DNA of 31,497 nucleotides, taken from NCBI GenBank assembly GCA_041908065.1, contig JAYRGC010000075.1:1-31497 (forward strand), given 5' to 3'. How positions within the stretch are numbered: position 1 is the stretch's first letter; each line of letters begins with the position of its first letter. A model generated the notes under the pieces. That model saw only the letters and a program-made list of their open reading frames with translations, made no database searches and was not told the DNA's origin. Source of the stretch: JAYRGC01 sp041908065 (lineage in GTDB: Bacteria; Pseudomonadota; Alphaproteobacteria; UBA9219). Positions 1-7,207 of the stretch are shown here, piece by piece. Made by a program: the position numbers and the translations under genes.

Positions 1-23
1 ATTCTGATCGGAAAAAAGGTGGC

Positions 24-779
24 TTAGTAACAGGCCTGTCTTTTTGGCTCGTCGTAGCACTCCGGCACGGGCATGCGCTGGCCGAGATTCACCGTACCTT
101 TTTTAGCTGGCAAGTAAGGCGTAGCTTCAAGCCAATGCTTGTCAAAATACGCAAACATCTTTTTGGCGAGTTCAGGATATTCCAGAACCATGTAGGCTGG
201 ATGGCAAAAGTGGAAGCGGTCGTCCTGATCGACGGCAAACGTGGCTTCTTCACCGTAGGCGAATTCGGAAGAGATAATGCTGGGTCGGTTTTCCGGATAA
301 ACCCTGACTTCAAAGGAATGCGTCCCCGGCAGATATATTCTTTGATCGGACAGCAAGCATCTCACAGGAGCGACTTTGCTTAGGCTCTCCAGCCGGTCGA
401 AATTGGTTAGACCGTTTCGTCCAGTAACCCGTGTCAGCATTTTCTGGCTACCGATACGGCAAACCAAACCCGTGCTTCTTTCCTTCAGCATCTTTTCGAT
501 GTTGGAGAAGAAGCGGTCACACCCGCCAAGGCCACGAAAATCCTTAATGTTGTCGGAGCGCGGCCTGACACTGCCGTCCGGGCAGCATTCAACGCCGTTG
601 GCATCGAAAACGCTTTGAATGTCCAGAACAATGGATTCGCGGATCGGCTGATCGTCCTCAAAAATGCGGATGGTGCCGCGCGCGACATTGGCTTCTTCGG
701 CCAGCTTTTCACGAGACCATTTCAACAATGATCGCGCCATTCTGCTTTGCGCGCCGGTTATGAGATAAACGTCAGACAT
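24..779 (-). CDS. XRE-type helix-turn-helix transcriptional regulator with a C-terminal sensor-like domain
   Basis: This 251-residue protein starts with a Cro/CI-like helix-turn-helix at about residues 11-66 (LLKWSREKLAEEANVARGTI). It runs into the FDANGVE segment typical of small alphaproteobacterial XRE regulators. Residues 80-251 form a second region I cannot assign; it may sense a ligand or dimerise. The regulator encoded at 1780-2481 has the same layout: RSLLKWS matches RGLLKWS, VFDANGVE matches VFDENGVE, and a DRFF or RRFF motif follows. The two are paralogues facing opposite ways. This is the last gene of a leftward operon; an AGGA lies 5 nt before the ATG and the preceding gene stops 10 nt upstream. 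DNA binding is well supported, the target is unknown. Confidence 0.82.
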   Translation of the reverse strand: MSDVYLITGAQSRMARSLLKWSREKLAEEANVARGTIRIFEDDQPIRESIVLDIQSVFDANGVECCPDGSVRPRSDNIKDFRGLGGCDRFFSNIEKMLKERSTGLVCRIGSQKMLTRVTGRNGLTNFDRLESLSKVAPVRCLLSDQRIYLPGTHSFEVRVYPENRPSIISSEFAYGEEATFAVDQDDRFHFCHPAYMVLEYPELAKKMFAYFDKHWLEATPYLPAKKGTVNLGQRMPVPECYDEPKRQACY

Positions 780-789
780 TTTCGTCCTA

Positions 790-1128
790 TCAGTTCATAA
801 TGTTGTTTATCTGCAAATCGACCAGATATTCTATGGCGTTTTGATAAAGGCGCGAGGGCAAGGCCGCTACGCTATCAACTCCAAAATGTGCGGTCATGAT
901 TTCGCCCACAATGTCCTCGCCGACCTTTTGATCGTGAGCGACGTATGAGATCATGCCGTAGATGGCCTGCAATTCTATTTTGTTTACGGGTTCTTCATGC
1001 GCCTTGCGCAGCGCGACGAGGCCGGAAGTCAAAAGGCTCAGGTCGCCGGATGAGAATTCGCGATCTTCTATCGCTTCTCCGAAAAGGTCTTCGGCTGATT
1101 TCTGTGTTTGGGGCTTGGCTGGTTTCAT
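790..1128 (-). CDS. Small unknown protein with a C-terminal EYLVxLxI domain
   Basis: I do not recognise this 112-residue protein. It has no signal peptide, membrane segment or cysteine motif. Its last ~56 residues, ending in AIEYLVDLQI, align without gaps to the end of the protein from the upstream gene (AVEYLVNLDI), with about 16 identities counted by eye. I chose the ATG at 1128 because AGGA sits 8 nt before it; an ATG three codons earlier (1137) has that AGGA overlapping its own first base. The stop of the upstream gene lies only a few bases before, so translation is probably coupled. Being between another small protein and an XRE regulator suggests they act together, which is inference. 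Confidence 0.65.
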   Translation of the reverse strand: MKPAKPQTQKSAEDLFGEAIEDREFSSGDLSLLTSGLVALRKAHEEPVNKIELQAIYGMISYVAHDQKVGEDIVGEIMTAHFGVDSVAALPSRLYQNAIEYLVDLQINNIMN

Positions 1129-1139
1129 TGCTGACATCC

Positions 1140-1511
1140 TTACATTACGCTTTGCGTTTGGGAGGGGATGTCGAGATTGACGAGGTATTCAACGGCGCGG
1201 ACAAAATCGCATCGGCAGAGGTCTTCAAGTCCTTCAACGCCCATCGTTGTCAAAAATGTTCCTGTGGCGACCCAAATCTCTTGCCCCAGATGCTTGGCGC
1301 GGTATTTAATCATGTCCAAGACGGCGCGCATTTCGTCGGAGCAAAGGGGCGCATTCATGCGGCGGTCGATAATGTCGTCTCCGGGGGCAACTGGGACGAT
1401 CCCGTTTGCCTTATAAGGGAAGACCAAGACGGTGGCATCGTGGCCGTGGGGGGCATTATCTTGAACGAACTGTTCGCTCTGGTTCTTATAAGCTGTTCCA
1501 AAATCGAGCAT
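1140..1511 (-). CDS. Small unknown protein, relative of its downstream neighbour, first gene of the leftward operon
   Basis: This 123-residue protein is unknown to me. The C-terminal half (from about EMRAVLDMIKYRAKH to AVEYLVNLDI) aligns without gaps to the C-terminal half of the next protein. The N-terminal half differs and contains a VLVFPYKANGIVPV stretch likely to be beta strand. I start it at MLDFGTAYKN because GGAGGG lies 8 nt before that ATG. An in-frame ATG at 1577 would add 22 residues without a visible ribosome site. It opens a leftward operon (this gene, its relative, an XRE regulator) whose promoter must lie in the A+T-rich stretch 1512-1779. Confidence 0.65.
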   Translation of the reverse strand: MLDFGTAYKNQSEQFVQDNAPHGHDATVLVFPYKANGIVPVAPGDDIIDRRMNAPLCSDEMRAVLDMIKYRAKHLGQEIWVATGTFLTTMGVEGLEDLCRCDFVRAVEYLVNLDIPSQTQSVM

Positions 1512-1779
1512 TTTATCCCTCCGGTTGAAACTCTTTATAAAGCCTGTCTGGCTACCCAATAATGGCAACATACCCAACCGCTAGCATGAAAGCAATTGAA
1601 ATCTGCATAATGCAGGAAACAAATATACTGAAACTAAAAGAAACATGTTGTAATTATGCCGTATACCCATAATATGTAAGAATGTACCGATATTTGGTAG
1701 CTCGTGTGTATAAAATAAACATAGATTATTAACCATGGCTATGCGATAATCGCGCAAATTGCATGTTTTAGGAGGTTTT
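1512..1779. promoter_or_regulatory. A+T-rich divergent control region between two paralogous regulator operons
   Basis: This 268-bp non-coding stretch is the most A+T-rich in the window and separates two divergent operons, each encoding an XRE regulator. For the rightward operon, TGCGATAAT at 1742-1750 resembles an extended -10 element, though TAGATT at the matching -35 position is weak. It lies inside an 11-bp perfect palindrome, GCGATAATCGC (1743-1753), which is a possible operator. AGGAGG at 1770-1775 is the ribosome site of the gene starting at 1780. No clear leftward promoter was picked out, although TATAAA and similar strings are frequent. Confidence 0.4.
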
Positions 1780-2481
1780 ATGTCTGTGGGACGTCAAATA
1801 CGAGCTGGGCGCGGGCTTTTAAAGTGGTCGGCAGCAGTCCTTGCCGAGAAAGCTGGGCTTACTCGAGATACCATCAATAAGATCGAAGACGAGGCCGTTC
1901 AGCCTCGGGATGGCACATTAAAGGACATTATCCGCGTTTTTGATGAAAATGGCGTCGAATTTACGGACAATTTTGGCGTTCGCTTGAAGCCTCAGGGGGT
2001 TGAGGTTCTGGTTGGGCCAGAAGGTCTTCGCCGTTTTTTTGATGGCGTATACGAATATGCTCGCAAACATGGCGGGACAATCGTTCAGCTTGGGATCGAC
2101 GAAAATCTATTCTGGGCAATGGGAAAGGACTTTTCCATATCTCATCGCAAGAGGATGACCGATCTTGTCGTGGAAAGAAAAGACATAAAGGTTCTTGCCA
2201 TTCTGTGCGAGGGCGACACGAATTTTATCGCTTCGGATTACAACGAGTATCGATGGATATCGAAAGAGCTATTTTCCCCAGTCCCGTTCTACATTTATGG
2301 GGAATGTTTGGCCATCATGGATTTTCAGACGATACCAGCGCCAACAATCGTTCTACATAAATTTCCGGCAATTACGAATGCTTATCGCAAACAGTTTGAC
2401 GCTTTTTGGAACATGTCAAAAGAGCCACAGGCTACTGAAGCATCGGCACCGACACAATCTAATGAGAGAAAGAAAAAGTAA
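1780..2481 (+). CDS. XRE-type helix-turn-helix regulator, first gene of a methyltransferase-acetyltransferase operon
   Basis: This 233-residue protein has an N-terminal XRE helix-turn-helix (residues 5-56, with WSAAVLAEKAGLTRDTINKIE) followed by VFDENGVEFTDNFGVRLK, a hallmark extension of alphaproteobacterial XRE regulators. Residues 75-215 form an unassigned domain shared with the paralogue at 24-779. The C-terminus is polar and ends in lysines. I start it at MSVGRQIR because AGGAGG lies 4 nt before that ATG; an earlier in-frame ATG at 1759 lacks such a site. Its stop overlaps the start of the methyltransferase gene (TAATG), so the two are translated together. It may regulate its own operon from the palindrome at 1743-1753. 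Confidence 0.85.
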   Translation: MSVGRQIRAGRGLLKWSAAVLAEKAGLTRDTINKIEDEAVQPRDGTLKDIIRVFDENGVEFTDNFGVRLKPQGVEVLVGPEGLRRFFDGVYEYARKHGGTIVQLGIDENLFWAMGKDFSISHRKRMTDLVVERKDIKVLAILCEGDTNFIASDYNEYRWISKELFSPVPFYIYGECLAIMDFQTIPAPTIVLHKFPAITNAYRKQFDAFWNMSKEPQATEASAPTQSNERKKK

Positions 2482-3272
2482 TGCATTTTACACATCATGC
2501 TGCCGAACATTTGGCTTTTCAGAAACCGTCTACGCGAACGACCTTTAACGACACGCGCAAAAAGTTCTTTTGTCCGGAGGAGTCGAGACGTTATTCAGGC
2601 GCGCTTGAACAGCTTGTGTTCAACAAGCTTCAGGACAACGACAAGATTTCAAAAATTGTAGAATTTGGGTCCGGCACAGGCGAACCCGTCATATCGGCTC
2701 TTATCAACTCCAATTATCTGGGAACCGTTGAGGGGTATGAGATCAACGGTGAGGCTGTCGAAACGGCAATATCCTTGATCGAAGAATTTGGCCTGTCCAG
2801 ACAATACACGGTTCATCATCAATCTTTTTTTGCCGCCGATGGCGCTGTCGACGCCGAGTATCTAATTGCCAACCCGCCTTATCTTCCGGCCCTTGATAGG
2901 AGTGTTTTGACGTTGCCCGATCTTTACGGTGGGGAAGACGGCATCGATATCAGCAAGGCACTTCTGTCAACGGGGTGCCCAAACGTCTTGTTGCTTGTAT
3001 CCAGCTACTCAAATCCAAAGGATCTGCTACGGCATGCTTCCAGCCTTGGATACAAAATAACGGATTTCCAAATCACCAAAATGTCCTTTGGCGTGTACAG
3101 CAGACAGGATGTCGTCCAAAGACGCATCCACGATATGAAAGCTGAAGGCAAAGCCTTTTTCACCAATAATTGCTACTTGGTCGGTGGAGCTTTTTTTACG
3201 AGGGAAGAGTCTGAGGACACAGACTTATCGGCAGAATTTGAATCTTGCCTGACGGCCTTAGGACGACAATAA
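2481..3272 (+). CDS. Class I SAM-dependent methyltransferase, PrmC/HemK-like
   Basis: This 263-residue protein shows the two signatures of class I methyltransferases. IVEFGSGTGEPV (about 59-70) is the S-adenosylmethionine-binding motif I, and NPPY (131-134) is the catalytic motif IV of enzymes that methylate amide or amino nitrogens. The YGGEDGIDI that follows resembles the GGxDGL of PrmC/HemK, the glutamine methyltransferase of release factors. The PrmC N-terminal helical domain is absent, however, so this is more likely an accessory methyltransferase of unknown substrate. The start codon overlaps the stop of the regulator gene. Two acetyltransferase genes follow, giving an operon of one methylating and two acetylating enzymes under an XRE regulator. 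Confidence 0.8.
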   Translation: MHFTHHAAEHLAFQKPSTRTTFNDTRKKFFCPEESRRYSGALEQLVFNKLQDNDKISKIVEFGSGTGEPVISALINSNYLGTVEGYEINGEAVETAISLIEEFGLSRQYTVHHQSFFAADGAVDAEYLIANPPYLPALDRSVLTLPDLYGGEDGIDISKALLSTGCPNVLLLVSSYSNPKDLLRHASSLGYKITDFQITKMSFGVYSRQDVVQRRIHDMKAEGKAFFTNNCYLVGGAFFTREESEDTDLSAEFESCLTALGRQ

Positions 3273-3311
3273 TCTCTGATCGAGCATATATCGCGTGATA
3301 AACAGGATCAG

Positions 3312-4196
3312 ATGAGCAAAACATTATCAACAGAACTTGCGTATCAGGAAAATGACGACAACGATGCGCCTGTTTTCCAATCGGTTATGCGCCTTCTTGC
3401 GGATACCTTTGGCTTGGATGTCGAGCCGCTGAAGACTTTTGACCTGTTCGAACCGACCTATCGTTCTTTTTCCTATCTCGACAAAGAAGGCAACTGCGTT
3501 GCCAACGCCAGCGCGATCAATGTACCGCTGTTTCTTTCCGGAAGTCCGGTGAAGGCCATGGGCATCCAGTCTGTGGCCACACGTCCAACCTATCGTCATC
3601 GCGGGCTAAGCCGCGATCTCTTTGACCGCGCCTTGGCTTGGTGTGATAAGCAATCGGATTTGGTTCTGCTGCACACGTCAATCCCAGACTTCTATCTTCC
3701 CTTCGGTTTTCGCAGCGTGCAGGAGCATTTCTTTGTTGGCAAGCCGCCGGAGGCTGTCGGCGAAGCCTGCGCCTATAAGCTCTCTTGGGAGTCCCAAAAG
3801 GATCGGGATATCTTGCGACAAATGTTGCTGAAACGCAGTCCTGTATCGAGCGTCGCGTCGATCTGCGGTCTTCCGGGCATGTTTGTTTTGAACGCGATGG
3901 GCACAGAAGAACTAAGCCTCTACCATCTTCCCTCCCTGCAGGTGATTGTCGCGCTTCGACATAAAGAAGACGGCACGCCCTGTCTCCTCGATATCGTGGG
4001 CCAGAAAATGCCAATACTTTCACAAATTCTTGGCTCATTGGATTGCGCACCACAAAAGATCGAAACGCATTTTTCGCCTGATCTTTTGGGCTGGAAGGGA
4101 ACGGAGACCCCATGCCAGAAGAAGAATGTTCTTATGGTGCGAGGAGAATTCAATATGGACAAGCCATTTATGCTGCAACCAACATTGGCTTTTTAA
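3312..4196 (+). CDS. GNAT-family N-acetyltransferase, Eis-like N-terminal half
   Basis: This 294-residue protein has a GNAT fold in its first ~150 residues. IQSVATRPTYRHRGLSRDLFDRAL is the acetyl-CoA-binding motif A (V-x-P-x-x-R-x-x-G-L), and FYLPFGFRS is the usual closing strand with YxxFGF. The rest (150-294) is a second domain with weak resemblance to the C-terminal region of Eis-type acetyltransferases, which modify aminoglycosides or lysines. No substrate can be read from the sequence. It starts 39 nt after the methyltransferase gene, with AGGA just ahead of the ATG, and ends 3 nt before the next acetyltransferase gene, so it belongs to the same operon. Confidence 0.8.
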   Translation: MSKTLSTELAYQENDDNDAPVFQSVMRLLADTFGLDVEPLKTFDLFEPTYRSFSYLDKEGNCVANASAINVPLFLSGSPVKAMGIQSVATRPTYRHRGLSRDLFDRALAWCDKQSDLVLLHTSIPDFYLPFGFRSVQEHFFVGKPPEAVGEACAYKLSWESQKDRDILRQMLLKRSPVSSVASICGLPGMFVLNAMGTEELSLYHLPSLQVIVALRHKEDGTPCLLDIVGQKMPILSQILGSLDCAPQKIETHFSPDLLGWKGTETPCQKKNVLMVRGEFNMDKPFMLQPTLAF

Positions 4197-4199
4197 GAA

Positions 4200-5093
4200 A
4201 TGACGATCACAACGCGCCCCTTGCTCCCGACCGACACAGCAATGCTTGACGCATTTCTGGTTCCGCACACGGCAGAAGCATACTTCCTCCGCTCGAACGC
4301 TAAAATCGCGGGGTTGACCTATAGCGGCAAGTTTCTGGAGGCCGAGTATTTCGGCGCGTTCGAGGGAGACCGTCTCGTCGGCGTTATCAGCTACAGCTGG
4401 ATCAACACGATCCTTGTCTTTGCGGAAGACCCGTCTTGTCTTGCGCCGTTGGTGCAGGCCGTTAGGCCGTCTATTCTCAAACGTAACGGCGTTATCGAGG
4501 CCATTCTAGGGCTGCCCGCGCATGTGGACGCCGTTATCGAAGAACTAGACCTTCCGTCCTCGGCCTTTCGTCGAAAGGAAAACGACAGTCTTTTCCGACT
4601 GCCTTTAACCGATATGCGCCTGCCGGAATTGATGGATAGTCTCCACATGCGCATGGCCACAACGGATGACCTTGAACTTCTGGTTTCGTGGCGAGTCGAT
4701 TTCAACATTGAGGCCGTCCACGCCAAGCCCGGCCAAGAACTCGAAGACAAAGCGCGCGCGGAGATGAACGAGCGCATTCCTGCGGGCGAACTTTTCATTT
4801 TGGAGAAAGACGGCCAGCCCGTTTCTTTCTGCGGCATCGGCGGCCATGTGCCCGACACCGTCATGGTCGGGCCTGTTTGGACTCCGCCGGAGTTACGCAA
4901 CCGCAAATATGGTCGCATCGCAACGGGCTACGCTCTGAAGCTTTTGGCCGAAAAACGCCCTGCGCTGCGCCAAGCGATCTTGTTCGCCTCCCGTGCAGAC
5001 GCTATCCGTGTCTATGAAGCGCTCGGCTTTGTCCGTTTCTCGGATTGGCGGCTTGCGCTGGTGAAAGAAGACCATCAAATTGTTTCGCCTTAG
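4200..5093 (+). CDS. GNAT-family N-acetyltransferase, two-domain
   Basis: This 297-residue protein carries a clear GNAT domain in its C-terminal half: GPVWTPPELRNRKYGRIATGYAL is motif A (R-x-x-x-Y-G in place of the usual R-x-x-G-x-G/A), followed by ILFASRADAIRVYEALGFVRFSDW, the closing strand. The N-terminal half (with GAFEGDRLVGVISY and LGLPAHVDAVIEELD) looks like a degenerate GNAT copy that probably shapes the substrate site. The gene starts 3 nt after the preceding acetyltransferase stop and ends the rightward operon. The substrate is unknown; the pairing with a methyltransferase suggests modification of a small molecule or peptide, which is inference. Confidence 0.82.
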   Translation: MTITTRPLLPTDTAMLDAFLVPHTAEAYFLRSNAKIAGLTYSGKFLEAEYFGAFEGDRLVGVISYSWINTILVFAEDPSCLAPLVQAVRPSILKRNGVIEAILGLPAHVDAVIEELDLPSSAFRRKENDSLFRLPLTDMRLPELMDSLHMRMATTDDLELLVSWRVDFNIEAVHAKPGQELEDKARAEMNERIPAGELFILEKDGQPVSFCGIGGHVPDTVMVGPVWTPPELRNRKYGRIATGYALKLLAEKRPALRQAILFASRADAIRVYEALGFVRFSDWRLALVKEDHQIVSP

Positions 5094-5385
5094 CAAGGAA
5101 ATAACGACCCAAGCAGCCCCGGCGAAAAAGGACCTGAAGCTGTCTGTTCCCGCCGGGGCGCACCTTTCTGTTTCATCCAACAGTCTTCCTATAAAGCTGT
5201 CAGGCGGCGGACGTATGGCTGTCCGCCTGATGGGCTCTGAACGGGATCGCCGCCATTCCCATCACCGCGCTTGATCCGCATCTCGTGCGGCTTCTCCTGC
5301 GGTCCCGACGCTTAATGGGTCTCGGTCCCCGATTGTGGCGCTCAAGGCATAATGACCGAGCGGCCCGCTTCAGAACTCTTGCTGA
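5094..5385 (+). pseudogene. Probable decayed C-terminal remnant of a serine recombinase
   Basis: No intact gene fits this 292-bp stretch, but two adjacent forward frames give a plausible fragment. One reads LSVSSNSLPIKLSGGGRMAVRLMGSE; after a frame change near 5236 another reads IPITALDPHLVRLLLRSRRLM. Many alphaproteobacterial serine recombinases end with a basic beta segment (VPIRxRRRG-like), then D-P-x-L-V-x-L-L-x-x-A-x. The similarity is by memory and modest. No start codon with a ribosome site is visible. Short inverted repeats are also present (5116-5124 with 5151-5159; 5200-5207 with 5223-5230). An alternative is plain non-coding spacer between two convergent operons. Confidence 0.35.
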
Positions 5386-6306
5386 TTATGCCGCTTCTTT
5401 GGCGTTTAGCGATTTCATCTCAGCGATCTTTTGGAATTGGGCCAGAAACTCCGCATGGTTCTGAGCGAGATATTTGACGACCCGCGCATTATCGAGGAGC
5501 TTGGCTAACCAAGCCTTTGCTAGAGTCAGGTTGAGAACATCCGTTCCATAGTTTTCCTCGATCAGGCGATATTCCCTTTGCAAGCTTTCCATCTCGCTTT
5601 CCATGCGCGCCATTTGATCTTCGTCCAGTCCTTTAATGTTTTTGGGTTTGCTTGGTTCGACGAGTTGGTCCTTTGGGGTCGCCGCCAAAAGGGCCTTCGC
5701 ATATGAAGCGGAATACACGCCAGCATCATTCATCAACGTCGCTGCCTCGATCTGGCGTAAATCTTTCATTCGCTTGATAATGGGGAAAACCGAAGCCGAG
5801 ACCATTTTGTCTTTCAAAAGTTCGACGGCGTGCGAACAGATGCCATTTAATAGATCGCGCTTGGAGATGATGCTTTTCACGTCGACATTCAAGGCTTGAG
5901 CAATCTTCTCTTCAGGCACGCCTTTCTCGACGGCACGTAGGATCATCTTGTGTTCCTGAATGGTCGACAGGCGGTTGATATGTTTGTTGTATGTAAAGGC
6001 TTCGTCATCGGTGGACACAAGGCAGAGGACTTCCGTTTCTTCCATTTCTTTGAGGGCTTCAACGCGCAAGTGACCGTCGAGAAGGATATAACGGCTCTTG
6101 TTCTGTGGGTCGTGGGCTACAACGGGCGGCTCGATAATGCCGACTGCGCGTATGGAGGCAAGGATCTGAAGGTATTTGGGGCTTTTGCGCGTGGCCACGT
6201 TTACAAGTTTGATCGGAACGATTTGTTCGAGTTGAAGCGTGACCGTTGTCTCGTTAAAACCGGCCTTGATTTTAGCCTGCGGCAGCTTTTCTTTTTTCTT
6301 TACCAT
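5386..6306 (-). CDS. ParB/RepB-like partition protein
   Basis: This 306-residue protein has a ParB N-terminal domain at about residues 25-130, with GHLRVEA matching the GxxRxxA CTP/DNA-loading motif of ParB proteins. A helical middle (140-215) follows, with a glutamate-rich stretch at about 225-250 that is probably coiled coil. The layout resembles plasmid-type RepB partition proteins rather than chromosomal ParB. No ParA ATPase gene lies nearby, so ordinary ParA-driven segregation is unlikely from this locus alone. It starts 1 nt after the stop of the preceding ParB-like gene and is the last gene of the operon recombinase, ParB-like, RepB-like. A role in holding DNA for recombination or maintaining the element is inference. 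Confidence 0.8.
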   Translation of the reverse strand: MVKKKEKLPQAKIKAGFNETTVTLQLEQIVPIKLVNVATRKSPKYLQILASIRAVGIIEPPVVAHDPQNKSRYILLDGHLRVEALKEMEETEVLCLVSTDDEAFTYNKHINRLSTIQEHKMILRAVEKGVPEEKIAQALNVDVKSIISKRDLLNGICSHAVELLKDKMVSASVFPIIKRMKDLRQIEAATLMNDAGVYSASYAKALLAATPKDQLVEPSKPKNIKGLDEDQMARMESEMESLQREYRLIEENYGTDVLNLTLAKAWLAKLLDNARVVKYLAQNHAEFLAQFQKIAEMKSLNAKEAA

Positions 6307-6307
6307 T

Positions 6308-7207
6308 TTAATGGGCCTTTTTATCCATAAGGGCCGCCAGCGGTTTCGGCAGTGAGTTCAATCCCTCGGCGCGCAGCAGGTTGTTGAAATTGCCGTCCTT
6401 GAAGAGGTGGCGCAGGGCTTCCGTGATGAACAAAAGACGGTTACTGACATTGTCGGCCTTGCGCGCCAAGAGGCGTTTGCGATCAACCTCGCGCTGGTAA
6501 ACCTTCAAGACATCTCGGACGGATAATGACGGCTCGCCGCTGCTGCGCTTTCTGTTTCTATCGTCGCCGAAGGTCTTCCCATGTCTTCTTCGCGTATCAA
6601 TAATCCTTTTGACGAGCATGAACTTCTTGCCTTTAAGCTGCTTGCTTTCATAAGCCTCCTGTAGGGCACGCTGTTCGTTGCCGGGAGAGTCCACGATCTT
6701 GATGGCAAGAAACATCGGCAGCTTGCCGGATTCTACGGCGGCCAGAAGTCTATCCTCTCCACGGTCAATGAGATTGAGAACCCCTTGAGCGTATTCGGGG
6801 GAAAGGCCCGTCTTTGCAGCAATATCTTTTACGCCGTATCCTTGCTGGTGGAGAACTTCAATGCCCTTCATCAGCTCGTGGGAATGGTGTTGCCGACGCG
6901 CAAGATTTTCGACCAAGCTCATGATCAGAGCCTGTTCTTCGTCAGCATCGATAACGATAGCCGGGATCTCCGTCTGGCCGCAGGCCATAAAGGCTTCGAT
7001 ACGGCCTTGCCCGCAAATCAAATCGTATTCCTTGCCTTCTGCGCCAGACTTACACGGCGTGACCGTGATGGGGCGCTTCAGGCCAACACGCGTCATGTTT
7101 GTCGCAATATCCAGAAACACCTTTTGGTTCCGAACGCGTGGATTGAGAATATGGATATTCTCAATAGGGATCAGCTTGATCTGGGAGGCTCGCTTTCCTT
7201 TGCTCAT
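6308..7207 (-). CDS. ParB/Spo0J-like nuclease-fold protein
   Basis: This 299-residue protein contains a ParB domain at about residues 10-110: RVGLKRPITV, then LICGQGRIEAFMA (GxxRxxA motif), then SLVENLARRQHHSHE, the classical ENxxR box. A helix-turn-helix follows at about 115-150 (YGVKDIAAKTGLSPEYAQGVL), as in Spo0J/ParB DNA binders, and the rest is basic. Its ATG overlaps the recombinase stop codon (ATGA) and GGAGGT sits 3 nt before it, so it is translated together with the recombinase. It differs clearly from the RepB-like neighbour, so the two may form a heterologous pair. No ParA is encoded alongside. Confidence 0.83.
   Translation of the reverse strand: MSKGKRASQIKLIPIENIHILNPRVRNQKVFLDIATNMTRVGLKRPITVTPCKSGAEGKEYDLICGQGRIEAFMACGQTEIPAIVIDADEEQALIMSLVENLARRQHHSHELMKGIEVLHQQGYGVKDIAAKTGLSPEYAQGVLNLIDRGEDRLLAAVESGKLPMFLAIKIVDSPGNEQRALQEAYESKQLKGKKFMLVKRIIDTRRRHGKTFGDDRNRKRSSGEPSLSVRDVLKVYQREVDRKRLLARKADNVSNRLLFITEALRHLFKDGNFNNLLRAEGLNSLPKPLAALMDKKAH

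Noticed and set aside
945..1562. Open frame of 205 codons on the plus strand over the two small minus-strand genes
   Set aside because: The minus-strand frames have ribosome sites, coupled spacing and a shared domain; the plus frame has none of these.
5080..5274. 64-codon open frame after the second acetyltransferase gene
   Set aside because: It starts with TTG without a ribosome site and overlaps the acetyltransferase end. I treat its sequence as part of a possible decayed recombinase instead.
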